A DNA stretch of 64,000 nt from Modestobacter marinus (GTDB lineage: Bacteria > Actinomycetota > Actinomycetes > Mycobacteriales > Geodermatophilaceae): NCBI RefSeq assembly GCF_011758655.1, contig NZ_JAAMPA010000001.1, positions 3,038,001 through 3,102,000 on the forward strand, in the 5' to 3' direction. A model generated the notes under the pieces. That model searched no databases. It was not told the DNA's origin and was given only the letters and a program-made list of their open reading frames with translations. Positions 25,815 through 35,233 of this stretch are shown here, piece by piece (the stretch's first letter is position 1; the number at the start of each line of letters is the position of its first letter). The position numbers and the translations under genes are program-made.

Positions 25815-26160
25815 CACTCGCTCTCTACCGCACGGACCCGCGACTGCGGATCGGCCTCCTGCACAGCGCCAGGATGGCCCCTCGTGTTCCCGATCCTGCG
25901 CCCGTCGTGCACGAACTCGCCGAATGAGATGCGGTCGTGACACTCGAGGTGCGGTGGAACGGGTCAGCAGGGGACGTCACTGGTTCGGAACTGGGTCCGG
26001 GTGGTGCACGTGCTGGGTGGTGCTGTCACCGGCTGGCGGTGTGTGGGTCCGCTGCTGTTCTGACGACGCCCACGCTACGCCGTCTACCCGATGCGTGCCG
26101 TCGGACACCTCAGCGTCACCCGATGGGAGCGGTCGACCCGCTCCGGAGCCGGACACGCCA
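25815..26160. other. Non-coding stretch between sigA and DUF7455
   Basis: About 345 bases with no credible gene on either strand. The part nearest 25815 must contain the DUF7455 promoter. I cannot define a convincing -35/-10 pair. Confidence 0.5.
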
Positions 26161-26191
26161 GCGGCCGGTGACCTCTCGGGTCACCGGCCGC
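26161..26191 (-). terminator. Second hairpin downstream of sigA
   Basis: Thirteen-base perfect arms GCGGCCGGTGACC (26161-26173) and GGTCACCGGCCGC (26179-26191) with a five-base loop lie about 100 bases beyond sigA, behind the palindromic element. Confidence 0.75.
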
Positions 26192-26236
26192 AGTGGCTCT
26201 CGGTCCGCCTGCAGGGCCCGCGTGAGGGCTCCGCCC

Positions 26237-26293
26237 GGCCCCCTCCAGAGGCTCGTCCCGAGCCTGCGAGGGATGAGGAGGAGGGGGTGTCCC
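26237..26293 (-). repeat. Dispersed palindromic element, copy E (type II), sigA terminator
   Basis: Read on the minus strand it matches copy D: arms CCCCCTCC and GGAGGGGG (26280-26287 with 26239-26246) and inner GGCTCG-GGA-CGAGCC. It begins two bases after the sigA stop codon. Confidence 0.75.
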
Positions 26294-26294
26294 C

Positions 26295-27641
<1,347 letters not shown>

Positions 27642-27835
27642 TCGGGGTTCCTTCCCGTGTTACTGCAGTGCGTTCCTGGAGGGCCGCGGTGGCCTGCGGG
27701 CAGCGGCCCGCACGACGCCTCGGCGTGGCAGGGGCCCATCGACGGACCGGACGAGACGCACTGCCGTGCGGGGGTTTCGCCGGGCCGGGAATGGGGATGA
27801 CCTGTTGGCTGGGAGCGTCGCGGTGGGGCCTTGTC
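27642..27835 (-). other. Untranslated leader of sigA
   Basis: About 190 bases between the predicted transcription start and the sigA start codon, without a convincing ORF on the sense strand. I recognise no riboswitch class in it. Confidence 0.5.
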
Positions 27836-27864
27836 ATTGTAACGACGGGCACGCAGCGGTCCAC
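27836..27864 (-). promoter_or_regulatory. sigA promoter (-35 GTGGAC, -10 TACAAT)
   Basis: On the minus strand GTGGAC (27864-27859) and TACAAT (27841-27836) are separated by 17 bases, a good match to the vegetative consensus for the organism's own SigA. Confidence 0.65.
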
Positions 27865-27920
27865 TGGTTCTCCCCGCGCGTGACTCCCCGGGTCCGCATC
27901 GCGCACGGCGCGGTGACCAG

Positions 27921-27955
27921 CACGGTCCCCGTCCCGGTCAGGGAAGGGGACCGTG
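27921..27955 (-). terminator. ppgK terminator hairpin
   Basis: Ten-base perfect arms CACGGTCCCC (27921-27930) and GGGGACCGTG (27946-27955) lie 17 bases after the ppgK stop on the minus strand and upstream of the sigA promoter. Confidence 0.7.
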
Positions 27956-27971
27956 CGAGGTCAGCCCGGCG

Positions 27972-28715
27972 TCACTGGCCGATGTGCTGCTCGGCCGCGA
28001 GCGCCGCGCCGACGATCCCGGCGTCGTTGAGCAGCTCGGCGGCGACCACCCGGGTCCGGGTGGACAGCAGCGGCACCCACTTGTCCGCCTTCTTGCTCAC
28101 CCCGCCGCCGACGATGATCAGGTCGGGCCACAGGCTGGCCTCCAGCGTGTCCAGGTACCGGTCCACGCGCTTGGCCCACTGCGGGTAGCTGAGGTCCTCG
28201 CGCTCCCGGGCCGACGCCGACGCACGCTTCTCGCCGTCCTGGCCGTCGACCTCGATGTGGCCGAACTCGGTGTTGGGGACGAGCGTGCCGTCGATGAACA
28301 GAGCACTGCCGATGCCGGTGCCGAAGGTGAGCATCAGCACCAGACCGCGCTCGCCACGGCCGGCGCCGTAGGCCATCTCGGCGATGCCGGCGGCGTCGGC
28401 GTCGTTGAGCGTCTGGACGGTGCCGGGGATGACCGCCTCGAGCCCGGCGGCCATGTCGGTGCCGATCCAGGTCTTGTCCATGTTGGCGGCGGTGAAGGCC
28501 ACCCCGTGCTTCATCACCCCCGGGTAGGTGACGCCGATGCGTCCCTCCCAGCCGAACTGCCCGACGATGTCGGCCACGACGCCGTAGACCGGGTCGGGCA
28601 GGGCCGGCTGCGGGGTCGGGATGCGCACCCGTTCCCCGACCAGCTCGCCCTTGTCCAGGTCGACCACACAGCCCTTGATGCCGCTGCCACCGATGTCCAC
28701 TCCGAAGCCCTGCAC
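27972..28715 (-). CDS. ppgK: Polyphosphate glucokinase
   Basis: The 247-residue ROK-family kinase phosphorylates glucose using polyphosphate or ATP. The phosphate-binding motif GVDIGGSGIKG is at residues 5-15, the catalytic Asp lies in LNDADAAGIAEM (about 107-118), and the family glycine motif LTFGTGIGSALFIDG follows. The lysine-containing SKKADKWVPLL near the C terminus is typical of PpgK. GTG 28715 lies six bases after a TAGCCT box, so the mRNA is probably leaderless. It precedes sigA on the same strand, as in M. tuberculosis, but a hairpin separates the two. Confidence 0.93.
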   Translation of the reverse strand: MQGFGVDIGGSGIKGCVVDLDKGELVGERVRIPTPQPALPDPVYGVVADIVGQFGWEGRIGVTYPGVMKHGVAFTAANMDKTWIGTDMAAGLEAVIPGTVQTLNDADAAGIAEMAYGAGRGERGLVLMLTFGTGIGSALFIDGTLVPNTEFGHIEVDGQDGEKRASASAREREDLSYPQWAKRVDRYLDTLEASLWPDLIIVGGGVSKKADKWVPLLSTRTRVVAAELLNDAGIVGAALAAEQHIGQ

Positions 28716-28721
28716 GGGGGC

Positions 28722-28727
28722 AGGCTA
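28722..28727 (-). promoter_or_regulatory. -10 box of a probable leaderless ppgK transcript
   Basis: TAGCCT on the minus strand lies six bases before the GTG start, where initiation would coincide with the start codon. No Shine-Dalgarno is present. Confidence 0.55.
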
Positions 28728-28774
28728 GCGACCCCTGCCGCGGACGGGTCACAGGTCGGGCAGGATCGCTCTCC

Positions 28775-29605
28775 GTGATGACCTCCGGCGCCCCCGTGCC
28801 CGACCTGTCCACCGAGCTGCTGGAGCTGGCCCGGGCCACCGCCGAGGAGGCGGCGGTCCTCGTCGGGGCGGGGCGCAGCCGCGCCGCGGAGCAGGTCGAC
28901 ACCAAGTCCAGCCCTGTCGACGTGGTGACCGCCGTGGACACCGCCAGCGAGGAGCTGATCGTCCGCCGGCTGCTGGAGGCCCGGCCGGACGACGGGGTGC
29001 TGGGGGAGGAGGGGGCGTCCCGCACGGGCACCAGCGGCGTGCGGTGGGTGGTCGACCCGATCGACGGCACCGTGAACTTCCTCTACGGCCTGCCCGCCTT
29101 CGCCGTCTCCATCGCCGGCGAGGTCGACGGCCGCACCGAGGTCGGGGTGGTGCTCAACGCCGGCACCGGCGAGCTGTTCACCGCCGTCCGCGGCCGGGGT
29201 GCCTGGCTCACCGCCCCGGGGGCGGCGGCGATGCAGCTGCACGGCAGCGCGCCGGCCTCGCTGGAGCAGACCCTGGTGGCGACCGGCTTCGGGTACCGGG
29301 TGGAGCAGCGCCGCGCCCAGGGCGCGGTCGTGGCGCAGCTGCTCCCCGAGGTCCGGGACATCCGCCGCTGGGGATGCGCCTCGCTGGACCTGTGCGCCGC
29401 TGCGGCGGGCCGGGTGGACGCCTACTACGAGCTGGACCTCAAGCCCTGGGACCACGCGGCCGGTGCACTGATCGCCGCGGAGGCGGGGCTGGTCGTCACC
29501 GGGACGGGCGGCCGCCCGTTCGCCGAGCCGATGGCGGTCGCCTCGGCCGCGTCGGTCGCCGAGCCGCTGATCGCCCTGCTGGACCGGCTGCACGCCGCCG
29601 GCTGA
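28775..29605 (+). CDS. suhB: Inositol-1-monophosphatase family protein
   Basis: The 276-residue protein has the full set of Mg-binding motifs of the inositol monophosphatase/SuhB family: GEEG (about 75-78), WVVDPIDGTVNFLYG (about 89-103) and WDHAAG near residue 226. It hydrolyses inositol phosphate or a related sugar phosphate, feeding myo-inositol into phosphatidylinositol and mycothiol synthesis. GTG 28775 is directly followed by ATG, and either may be used; CAGGATC lies upstream. It is divergent from ppgK, as Rv2701c is from Rv2702, and converges on cei. Confidence 0.92.
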   Translation: MMTSGAPVPDLSTELLELARATAEEAAVLVGAGRSRAAEQVDTKSSPVDVVTAVDTASEELIVRRLLEARPDDGVLGEEGASRTGTSGVRWVVDPIDGTVNFLYGLPAFAVSIAGEVDGRTEVGVVLNAGTGELFTAVRGRGAWLTAPGAAAMQLHGSAPASLEQTLVATGFGYRVEQRRAQGAVVAQLLPEVRDIRRWGCASLDLCAAAAGRVDAYYELDLKPWDHAAGALIAAEAGLVVTGTGGRPFAEPMAVASAASVAEPLIALLDRLHAAG

Positions 29606-29627
29606 CCGGCGGCCGCCCGGCGGCGGG

Positions 29628-30176
29628 TCAGCAGTCGGCTTCGGCGCTCGCCGCGGCGACGAGCGCGGCAGCGACCTCCTCCTCGGTGGCCAGGCCGGCG
29701 AAGTCCGGCCCGATCACGAGGTCGACGACGCCGGTGGACCGGGTGTCCACCCGGTCGGTGGCGCCGGGCAGGTACAGCCGCAGGAAGTCGGCGGCCTCCC
29801 GTCCCGGGCCTGCGAACCGCAGCTCCCCGACCCCGGTCACCTCGGCGGTGCTGGGGTCGTTGGCGGTCTCGGTCACGACGAACCCGCGGCTCTCCAGGGT
29901 CGTGGTGACCTCACCGGCCAGGCCGGGGGTGTCGGTGGCGTTGTACACCCGGATGGACACGGTGGCCGGGTCGAGCTCGGTGGGCACGTCGCTGGCGCTG
30001 CTGCAGACGGCCTCGGCCGCCTCCTCCCGGGCCCGCTCGTCACTGAGCACGTTCCACCACACGCCCATGGCGGCGAGGGCGAGCACCAGCAGGAACACCA
30101 GGGCGGGCACCGGCCGGCGGTTGCGGCGCCGGGCGTCGGGGCGGCGCTCGTCGGTGTCGTCGGCGAGCTCGGTCAC
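29628..30176 (-). CDS. cei: Cei-like envelope protein with LytR_C domain
   Basis: The 182-residue protein has a basic cytoplasmic start (RRPDARRRNRRP) and one signal-anchor helix (about 24-44). The extracellular LytR C-terminal domain contains VSIRVYNATDTPGLAGEV. Its position beside suhB equals that of M. tuberculosis Rv2700 (Cei), required for envelope integrity and virulence there. The GTG start has GAGGACC upstream. Two cysteines (near residue 58 and at the C terminus) could form a disulfide outside the membrane. It converges on suhB with 22 bases between. Confidence 0.82.
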   Translation of the reverse strand: MTELADDTDERRPDARRRNRRPVPALVFLLVLALAAMGVWWNVLSDERAREEAAEAVCSSASDVPTELDPATVSIRVYNATDTPGLAGEVTTTLESRGFVVTETANDPSTAEVTGVGELRFAGPGREAADFLRLYLPGATDRVDTRSTGVVDLVIGPDFAGLATEEEVAAALVAAASAEADC

Positions 30177-30234
30177 GGGGTCCTCACAGCGGCCGGCACG
30201 TACACCCGGTCGACCCTAGCGGCGTCCGGAGCGG

Positions 30235-31281
30235 CTACAGCGCACCGTCCTCGAGTGCGGCGCGTCCGAGCTCCACACACGGGTCGATCTTGTCGGCGTA
30301 GCCGGTGGTGTCCTTGCCGGCCATCGCGCCGGCCGCCGACCGGGCCACGATGCCGGCGACGATCGCGGCGAACTTGAAGTAGGCGAAGCCCACGTACCAG
30401 TTCAGGTCCGACACGTCGGCGCCGCTGCTCGCGGCGTACCGCTCGGCCAGCTCCAGCCGGGTCGGGAAACCGGGCAGCGTGGTGACCTGGGAGACCGAGA
30501 CGGCGCGGTCCTCACCGGCCTGCGGCCAGTAGACGAAGAGCATCCCCAGGTCGGTGAGCGGGTCGCCCAGCGTGGACATCTCCCAGTCCAGGACGGCGCG
30601 CACCCGGCCGGGCGTCTGCGGGTCGAGCAGGCAGTTGTCCAGCCGGTAGTCGCCGTGCGTGATGCCCGTGCGCCGGGTGGCGGGCACCGTCTCGGCCAGC
30701 CGGGCGGCCAGCGCGTCCAGCGCCGGCCGGTCGGTGTCGCGGGTGGCGTCCCACTGCTTGGTCCAGCGGCGCACCTGCCGTTCCAGGAACCCCTCGGGCC
30801 GGCCGAAGTCGCCCAGCCCGACCGCGTCGGGGTCGACGGCGTGCAGCGCGGCGAGGGTGTCCATCAGGCCGTCGGCGACCGCACGGCGCTGGTCCGGCCC
30901 GTCGGCGTACCCGGGCGGCAGCTCGCTGACCACGTGCACGCCGACCACCCGTTCCATCACGTAGAACGGAGCGCCGAGCACCGCGGTGTCGGTGCACAGG
31001 TGCAGCGTGCGGGGCACCGGGACCGGGGTGCCGGCCAGCGCGGAGATCACCCGGTGCTCGCGCACCATGTCGTGGGCGGTGGCCAGCACCGCACCCGTCG
31101 GCGGCCGGCGCAGGATCACCGCGTCGTCCTCGGGACCGCCCTCCGGCGTGACCACGTAGGTGAGGTTCGACATGCCCGCGGCGATCAGCTCGACCCGGAC
31201 CGAACGCCACTTCTCGTGCCCGAGAGCAGTCGCCAGGTAGGGCCCGACGACCCCCGGATCAGCACCCACTGGAGTCCCCAC
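30235..31281 (-). CDS. Aminoglycoside-phosphotransferase-like kinase (ACAD10/11-type)
   Basis: The 348-residue protein has the APH kinase fold. The N-terminal lobe contains GMSNLTYVVT and an invariant-lysine-like ILRRPP. The catalytic loop is ITHGDYRLDNCLL (about 221-233) and the metal-binding LDWEMSTLGDPLTDLGML follows. This variant resembles the kinase domain of acyl-CoA dehydrogenases ACAD10/11, which phosphorylates 4-hydroxyacyl-CoAs, so it may be metabolic rather than a resistance gene. The GTG lies six bases behind a TACCCT box, hence probably leaderless. It sits between cei and DUF4193, where M. tuberculosis, as I recall it, has no such gene. Confidence 0.87.
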   Translation of the reverse strand: MGTPVGADPGVVGPYLATALGHEKWRSVRVELIAAGMSNLTYVVTPEGGPEDDAVILRRPPTGAVLATAHDMVREHRVISALAGTPVPVPRTLHLCTDTAVLGAPFYVMERVVGVHVVSELPPGYADGPDQRRAVADGLMDTLAALHAVDPDAVGLGDFGRPEGFLERQVRRWTKQWDATRDTDRPALDALAARLAETVPATRRTGITHGDYRLDNCLLDPQTPGRVRAVLDWEMSTLGDPLTDLGMLFVYWPQAGEDRAVSVSQVTTLPGFPTRLELAERYAASSGADVSDLNWYVGFAYFKFAAIVAGIVARSAAGAMAGKDTTGYADKIDPCVELGRAALEDGAL

Positions 31282-31622
31282 GGCGGCAGGGTAGCCTCTG
31301 GCGCTCCGCGGCTCGGTCGGCCTCCCGGGCGCCCGATGTGTCGGTCTCCGGGAGTCGGGCACAAACCGGGGCCGGACGGCGTTGGGCGGCTGGCTGGAGT
31401 GCAGGACGCCGGGACGGACGGGGAGGCGTGCTCGCCCACCGGCCGACCCGGACCCGTTCCGGTGCACCACCGAGCGACCCGGGACAGGGGCCAGGCGGCC
31501 CCTCGACCGGCGCGACACCTCCGGCCGCTCCTGGCGGCCGGCACCACCGCCGTCGGCGCCTGCCGCCGACGGCAGACGAGCGGGCCGAGGGCCCGCGACG
31601 AACAGAGAGTGAGGGGCACACC
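31282..31622. other. Divergent non-coding stretch of about 340 bases
   Basis: It separates the kinase from DUF4193. The kinase -10 box is at 31288-31293. A small inverted repeat CCGTCGGC/GCCGACGG lies at 31550-31572 ahead of DUF4193. I see no gene. Confidence 0.5.
31288..31293 (-). promoter_or_regulatory. -10 box of a probable leaderless kinase transcript
   Basis: TACCCT on the minus strand lies six bases before the GTG at 31281, with no Shine-Dalgarno present. Confidence 0.55.
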
Positions 31623-31925
31623 ATGGCCCAGGACTACGACGCCCCCCGGCGCAACGAGGCCGATGAGCTCGGCGAGGACTCCCTGGAGGAGCTGAAGGCC
31701 CGTCGGGCCGAGGCGCAGTCCTCCTCGGTGGACGTCGACGAGACCGACTTCAACGAGGCCCTCGAGCTCCCCGGGGCGGACCTGTCCAACGAGGAGCTCA
31801 CCGTCCGCGTGCTGCCCAAGCAGGAGGACGAGTTCACCTGCTCCCGCTGCTTCCTGGTGCACCACCGCAGCCGGCTGGCCGCCACCCGCAACGGGCAGCC
31901 GGTCTGCCGCGACTGCGCGGCCTGA
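31623..31925 (+). CDS. DUF4193 zinc-ribbon protein
   Basis: The 100-residue acidic protein has a C-terminal zinc-ribbon-like pattern, CSRCFLVHHRSRL followed by CRDC, which is diagnostic for DUF4193. It is equivalent to M. tuberculosis Rv2699c, an abundant essential protein of unknown role that may interact with RNA polymerase or ribosomes. The N-terminal half is highly charged (LGEDSLEELKARRAEAQ). ATG 31623 follows GAGGGGCACACC. A palindromic element begins two bases after its stop codon. Confidence 0.92.
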   Translation: MAQDYDAPRRNEADELGEDSLEELKARRAEAQSSSVDVDETDFNEALELPGADLSNEELTVRVLPKQEDEFTCSRCFLVHHRSRLAATRNGQPVCRDCAA

Positions 31926-31927
31926 AG

Positions 31928-31985
31928 AAGGACCCCCGTGCCCCCCACCGCTCGCCAGCTCGCGGCGGGCCCCTGCACGGGGGCC
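31928..31985 (+). repeat. Dispersed palindromic element, copy B (type I), probable terminator
   Basis: Outer arms CCCCCGTGC (31933-31941) and GCACGGGGG (31975-31983) pair perfectly. The inner core CTCGCGGCGGGCCCCTGC is shared with copies A and C. It starts two bases after the DUF4193 stop. Confidence 0.85.
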
Positions 31986-32016
31986 GTACCAGCACGTCAG
32001 CGTCGAAGGGGAACCG

Positions 32017-32946
32017 ATGAGCCAGCCGCGTGACGTCCCACCGCCGCGCCCCGTGGGCGGTACGCCCGTCGAGGGTGAGGTCGTCGGCGCCGACAGCGGT
32101 CTCGGCGCGGCGGCGCGGGCTCTCGCCGACGCCGTGGCCGGGCTGCTCGGCCGGGACGAGCCCGGCACGGGCGGCAGCGGACGGGGCGGCAGCGGATCGA
32201 GCCGGACGGCTGCCGGGGCGCGGGCGGCGACCGGCGTGCTCGCCGACGTCGTCTCCGCGGTCACCGCCGCGGCCCGGGACGCCCGGGCCGGCTCGGGCCG
32301 CGAGAGCACCGCGGGCAGTGGCGCCCGCGGTGGCGCGACCCGCGGGGCCGCGGCCCCGTCCGGTCTGCTGAGCGACCTCCTGGACGCGGCCGCCCCCCGG
32401 CTCCCGATCCGGGACGGCGCCCGGCTGCGGCGGGCTCATCCCGGGGCCTCCGACGCGGAGATCGCCGACGCCCTCGTCGCCCGGGCGGCCCGGCTCACCG
32501 GCGGGGTCGGTGCCGCGACCGGAGGTCTGGCGGCGGCGCAGTGGTTCGCGACACCGTCCCTGGTCGCCGTCCCCCTGGAGCTCGGTGCGCAGACCGTGCT
32601 GGTGGCCGCCGTCGAGGTGGTGCTGGTCGGGGAGCTGCACGAGCTGGCCGGCCGGCCGGCGCCGGGCGACGCCCGGACCCGGGCCGGGGCCTACCTGTCC
32701 AGCTGGAGCACCCAGCGCGCCGTCGGGAGCACGTCGTCCGGCGGCATGTTCGCCGCGCTGAGCACGGCCGGGACGGCGGCGCTGCGGCGTCGGATCACCC
32801 GCCGCCTGGCCCGGAGCACGACGTCGGTGGCGCCCCTGCTGGTCGGCGCGACCCTGGCCGCCCGCGCCAACCGCAAGGCCACGGCCGCGCTGGCCGATCG
32901 ACTGCGCGCCGACCTGGGGCTGCCGCCGTCCGCTCCGGGCGCCTGA
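32017..32946 (+). CDS. Actinobacterial protein of unknown function with a hydrophobic core region
   Basis: The 309-residue protein starts with a Gly/Ser/Ala-rich region (about 1-115, such as GTGGSGRGGSGSSRTA). A conserved-looking part follows with hydrophobic segments near residues 165-185, 190-210 and 270-285. In general arrangement it resembles EcsC-like or other actinobacterial proteins upstream of dut, but I do not recognise a defined family. The ATG has AGGGGAACCG upstream. It lies where M. tuberculosis has a DUF3093 gene (Rv2698), yet does not look like that family. Function unknown. Confidence 0.75.
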   Translation: MSQPRDVPPPRPVGGTPVEGEVVGADSGLGAAARALADAVAGLLGRDEPGTGGSGRGGSGSSRTAAGARAATGVLADVVSAVTAAARDARAGSGRESTAGSGARGGATRGAAAPSGLLSDLLDAAAPRLPIRDGARLRRAHPGASDAEIADALVARAARLTGGVGAATGGLAAAQWFATPSLVAVPLELGAQTVLVAAVEVVLVGELHELAGRPAPGDARTRAGAYLSSWSTQRAVGSTSSGGMFAALSTAGTAALRRRITRRLARSTTSVAPLLVGATLAARANRKATAALADRLRADLGLPPSAPGA

Positions 32947-32984
32947 GCGCCGGGTCGGCCCGCACGGGCAGCGGGCGGCGCGGC

Positions 32985-32990
32985 TAGCCT
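32985..32990 (+). promoter_or_regulatory. -10 box of a probable leaderless dut transcript
   Basis: TAGCCT lies seven bases before the GTG at 32998; there is no Shine-Dalgarno between. Confidence 0.55.
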
Positions 32991-32997
32991 CGCCGCC

Positions 32998-33525
32998 GTG
33001 CCCGTTCCCCCGCCCGAGCAGCCCCCGGCCGACGTGGTCACCCCGGTCGACGTGCCCGTCGTCCTGGGGGCCGCCGCCGTCCTGCCGGCGTACGCCCTGC
33101 CCGGTGACGCCGGAGCCGACCTGTGCCTGGCCGAGGACGTGGTGCTGGCGCCGCACCAGCGGGCGCTGGTGGGCACCGGGGTCGCCGTCGCGATCCCCGA
33201 GGGGTTCGCCGGCTTCGTGCACCCCCGCTCGGGCCTGGCGCACCGGCTCGGGCTCAGCCTGGTCAACGCGCCGGGCACGATCGACGCGGGCTACCGGGGC
33301 GAGATCAAGGTCAACCTGGTCAACCTCGACCCCACCACCACGCTGCGCCTCGCCGCCGGCGACCGGGTGGCCCAGCTGGTGGTGCAGCCGGTGGTGCGGG
33401 CCCGCTTCGTGCCGGTCCCCGAGCTGCCCGGCAGCGAGCGCGGCAGCGGCGGGCACGGCTCCACCGGCGGTGCAGCTGCGCTGACCGCCGACCTGACCCC
33501 CTCATCCCTGGAAGGACGGGCCTGA
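32998..33525 (+). CDS. dut: Deoxyuridine 5'-triphosphate nucleotidohydrolase
   Basis: This 175-residue trimeric dUTPase hydrolyses dUTP to dUMP, keeping uracil out of DNA. The five motifs are visible: PGDAGADL (motif 1), [10 protein letters not shown] (2), [15 protein letters not shown] with the catalytic Asp (3), [11 protein letters not shown] (4) and the C-terminal phosphate-closing arm [13 protein letters not shown] (5). An extra N-terminal segment of about 15 residues is Pro-rich. Start GTG 32998 follows a TAGCCT box by seven bases. Three bases separate it from DUF3710, and the cluster dut-DUF3710-hydrolase-OB-DUF3159 is probably one operon. Confidence 0.95.
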   Translation: MPVPPPEQPPADVVTPVDVPVVLGAAAVLPAYALPGDAGADLCLAEDVVLAPHQRALVGTGVAVAIPEGFAGFVHPRSGLAHRLGLSLVNAPGTIDAGYRGEIKVNLVNLDPTTTLRLAAGDRVAQLVVQPVVRARFVPVPELPGSERGSGGHGSTGGAAALTADLTPSSLEGRA

Positions 33526-33527
33526 CG

Positions 33528-34439
33528 ATGCCGTTCGGACGTCGACGCAACCGGATCGACCGCAGCCTGCGGGAGCGGGGCGTGCCCCCGGAACCGCAGG
33601 TGCGGGAGCGGGAGGAGACCGCGACCAGCGGGCCGTGGGACGAGGCCGACGCCCCGCAGGACGGCCGGCCGCGCGTCGACCTGGGGGCGCTGCGGGTGCC
33701 GGCCGTGCCGGGCATGGAGCTGCGCGTGGACGTCAACGCCCAGCAGCAGGTCGTCGGGGCCAGCCTCCGCACCGGTGACTCCCTGCTGCAGCTGTCGGTG
33801 TTCGCCGCCCCGCGGGCCGGTGGCCTCTGGGACGAGGTGCGCGCCGAACTGGCCCGCGGCGCGAGCGGGCAGGGCGGCCGGCTCACCGAGGTGGACGGGC
33901 CGTTCGGCCCCGAGCTGGCCGGGTCCGTGCTGGTCGCGGCGCCCCGGCAGCCGGGGGAGACGGGGGCACCGAAGGCGATGCGCCGCGCCGCCCGCTTCCT
34001 GGGCGTCGACGGTCCCCGGTGGTTCCTCCGCGGGATGATCTCCGGCTCCGCGGCCGCGACGCCGGAGGCGGCAGCACCGCTGGAGGAGGCGTTCCGCTCG
34101 GTCGTCGTCGTCCGGGGGCCGCAGCCGATGCCGGTCCGCGAGCAGCTGCCCCTGACGCTGCCCCCGCAGGCAGCCCAGCAGGTCGCCCGCCGGCAGGCCG
34201 CGGGGCAGGGCGCGCGACCGGCTGCCCGCCGTACCGCGCCGCCGCAGGCCACCCCGCCGGCTGCTGCGCCGCCGGGCGCCCCGTCCGTCACGCCGCCGGC
34301 CCCGTCCGTCACGCCCCCGCCTGCGTCCCCGGTCCCGCCGCCGCCCGCGTCCCCGGTCACGCCGCCGGCGGGACCGACCAGCGGCCCTCCCGCCGCCTCA
34401 CCCCCCGAGGCGCCCACCGAGCCGCCGACCGACCGGTGA
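33528..34439 (+). CDS. DUF3710 protein with Pro-rich tail
   Basis: The 303-residue protein begins MPFGRRRNRIDRSLRER and carries the DUF3710 domain (about 45-200) with segments PRVDLGALRVPAVPGME and RWFLRGMISG. About 90 residues of Pro/Ala/Ser/Thr repeats (SVTPPAPSVTPPPASPVPPP) form the C terminus, probably unstructured. It corresponds to Rv2696c, of unknown function, always near dut. The ATG lies just after the dut stop and has GGAAGG upstream. Its stop overlaps the hydrolase start by four bases (GTGA). Confidence 0.9.
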   Translation: MPFGRRRNRIDRSLRERGVPPEPQVREREETATSGPWDEADAPQDGRPRVDLGALRVPAVPGMELRVDVNAQQQVVGASLRTGDSLLQLSVFAAPRAGGLWDEVRAELARGASGQGGRLTEVDGPFGPELAGSVLVAAPRQPGETGAPKAMRRAARFLGVDGPRWFLRGMISGSAAATPEAAAPLEEAFRSVVVVRGPQPMPVREQLPLTLPPQAAQQVARRQAAGQGARPAARRTAPPQATPPAAAPPGAPSVTPPAPSVTPPPASPVPPPPASPVTPPAGPTSGPPAASPPEAPTEPPTDR

Positions 34440-35233
34440 GCGAGCCCGTCCGGCACGACTACGGCTCCGGGCCCGACCAGTTCCTGGAGGTGTCACTGCC
34501 GGCCGGCGACGGCCCGGCGCCGGTGGTGGTGGTCCTGCACGGTGGCTTCTGGCGGGCCCGCTACGGCATCGAGCTCGCCCGCCCGCTGGCCGCCGACCTC
34601 GCCGCGCGCGGGTGGGCCGCGGTCGCCGTCGAGTACCGCCGGGTCGGTGCCGGTGGCGGCTGGCCCACCACGCTGCAGGACGTCGCCGCGGCGGTCGACG
34701 CCCTCCCCGACGTCCCGGGCGCGGCGCGCCTGGACCTCGGGGACGTGACCGTCGTGGGCCACTCCGCGGGCGGGCACCTCGCGGCGTGGACCGCCGGTCG
34801 CGGCCGGCTGCCCGCCGGGGCGCCGGGGGCGGACCCGCGGGTGCCGGTCGGTGCGGTCGTCGCCCAGGCCGGCGTGCTGGACCTGGCTGCGGCGGTCACC
34901 GCCGACCTCGGGGACGGGGCGACGGTCGGCTTCCTCGGCGGCACGCCGGCAGAGCTGCCCGACCGGTACGCCGCGGCCGACCCGGTGCGGCTGCTGCCGA
35001 CCGGGGTGCCGGTCCTCTGCGTGCACGGGGAGGAGGACACGACCGTGCCGCTGGACCAGAGCCGGCGGTTCGCCGCCGCCGCGACCGCGGCGGGGGACAC
35101 CGTCGAGGTGGCGGTCGTCCCCGGTGACCACATGGTGGTGATCGACGTCTCCGGCGAGGCCTGGCGACGCACCGTGGAATGGCTGGCAGACCGTCGGACA
35201 GCGGCCGCCGACCGCACTACCCTGGGATCGTGA
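34436..35233 (+). CDS. Alpha/beta hydrolase (BD-FAE/esterase type)
   Basis: The 265-residue protein is an alpha/beta hydrolase. The oxyanion motif LHGGFWRARYG lies near residue 35, the nucleophile elbow VGHSAGGHLAAW (about 103-114) holds the catalytic Ser, the acid lies in CVHGEEDTTVP, and the base His in VPGDHMVVID. HGG motifs are typical of small esterases or kynurenine formamidase-like enzymes; the substrate is unknown. It starts with GTG overlapping the DUF3710 stop and ends overlapping the OB-fold gene, so translation is coupled through the operon. Confidence 0.9.
   Translation: MSEPVRHDYGSGPDQFLEVSLPAGDGPAPVVVVLHGGFWRARYGIELARPLAADLAARGWAAVAVEYRRVGAGGGWPTTLQDVAAAVDALPDVPGAARLDLGDVTVVGHSAGGHLAAWTAGRGRLPAGAPGADPRVPVGAVVAQAGVLDLAAAVTADLGDGATVGFLGGTPAELPDRYAAADPVRLLPTGVPVLCVHGEEDTTVPLDQSRRFAAAATAAGDTVEVAVVPGDHMVVIDVSGEAWRRTVEWLADRRTAAADRTTLGS
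35218..35223 (+). promoter_or_regulatory. Possible internal -10 box before the OB-fold gene
   Basis: TACCCT lies six bases before the GTG at 35230, inside the end of the hydrolase gene. It could give a leaderless internal transcript, but the four-base overlap already explains translation, so it may be fortuitous. Confidence 0.35.

Noticed and set aside
31282-31622. tRNA or small RNA gene in the longest divergent gap
   Set aside because: No cloverleaf or recognised RNA family could be drawn; only a weak inverted repeat is present.
35169-35229. Strong independent promoter for the OB-fold gene
   Set aside because: The TACCCT box before 35230 is within the hydrolase coding end and no -35 is evident; the four-base overlap suffices for expression, so it is kept only at low confidence.
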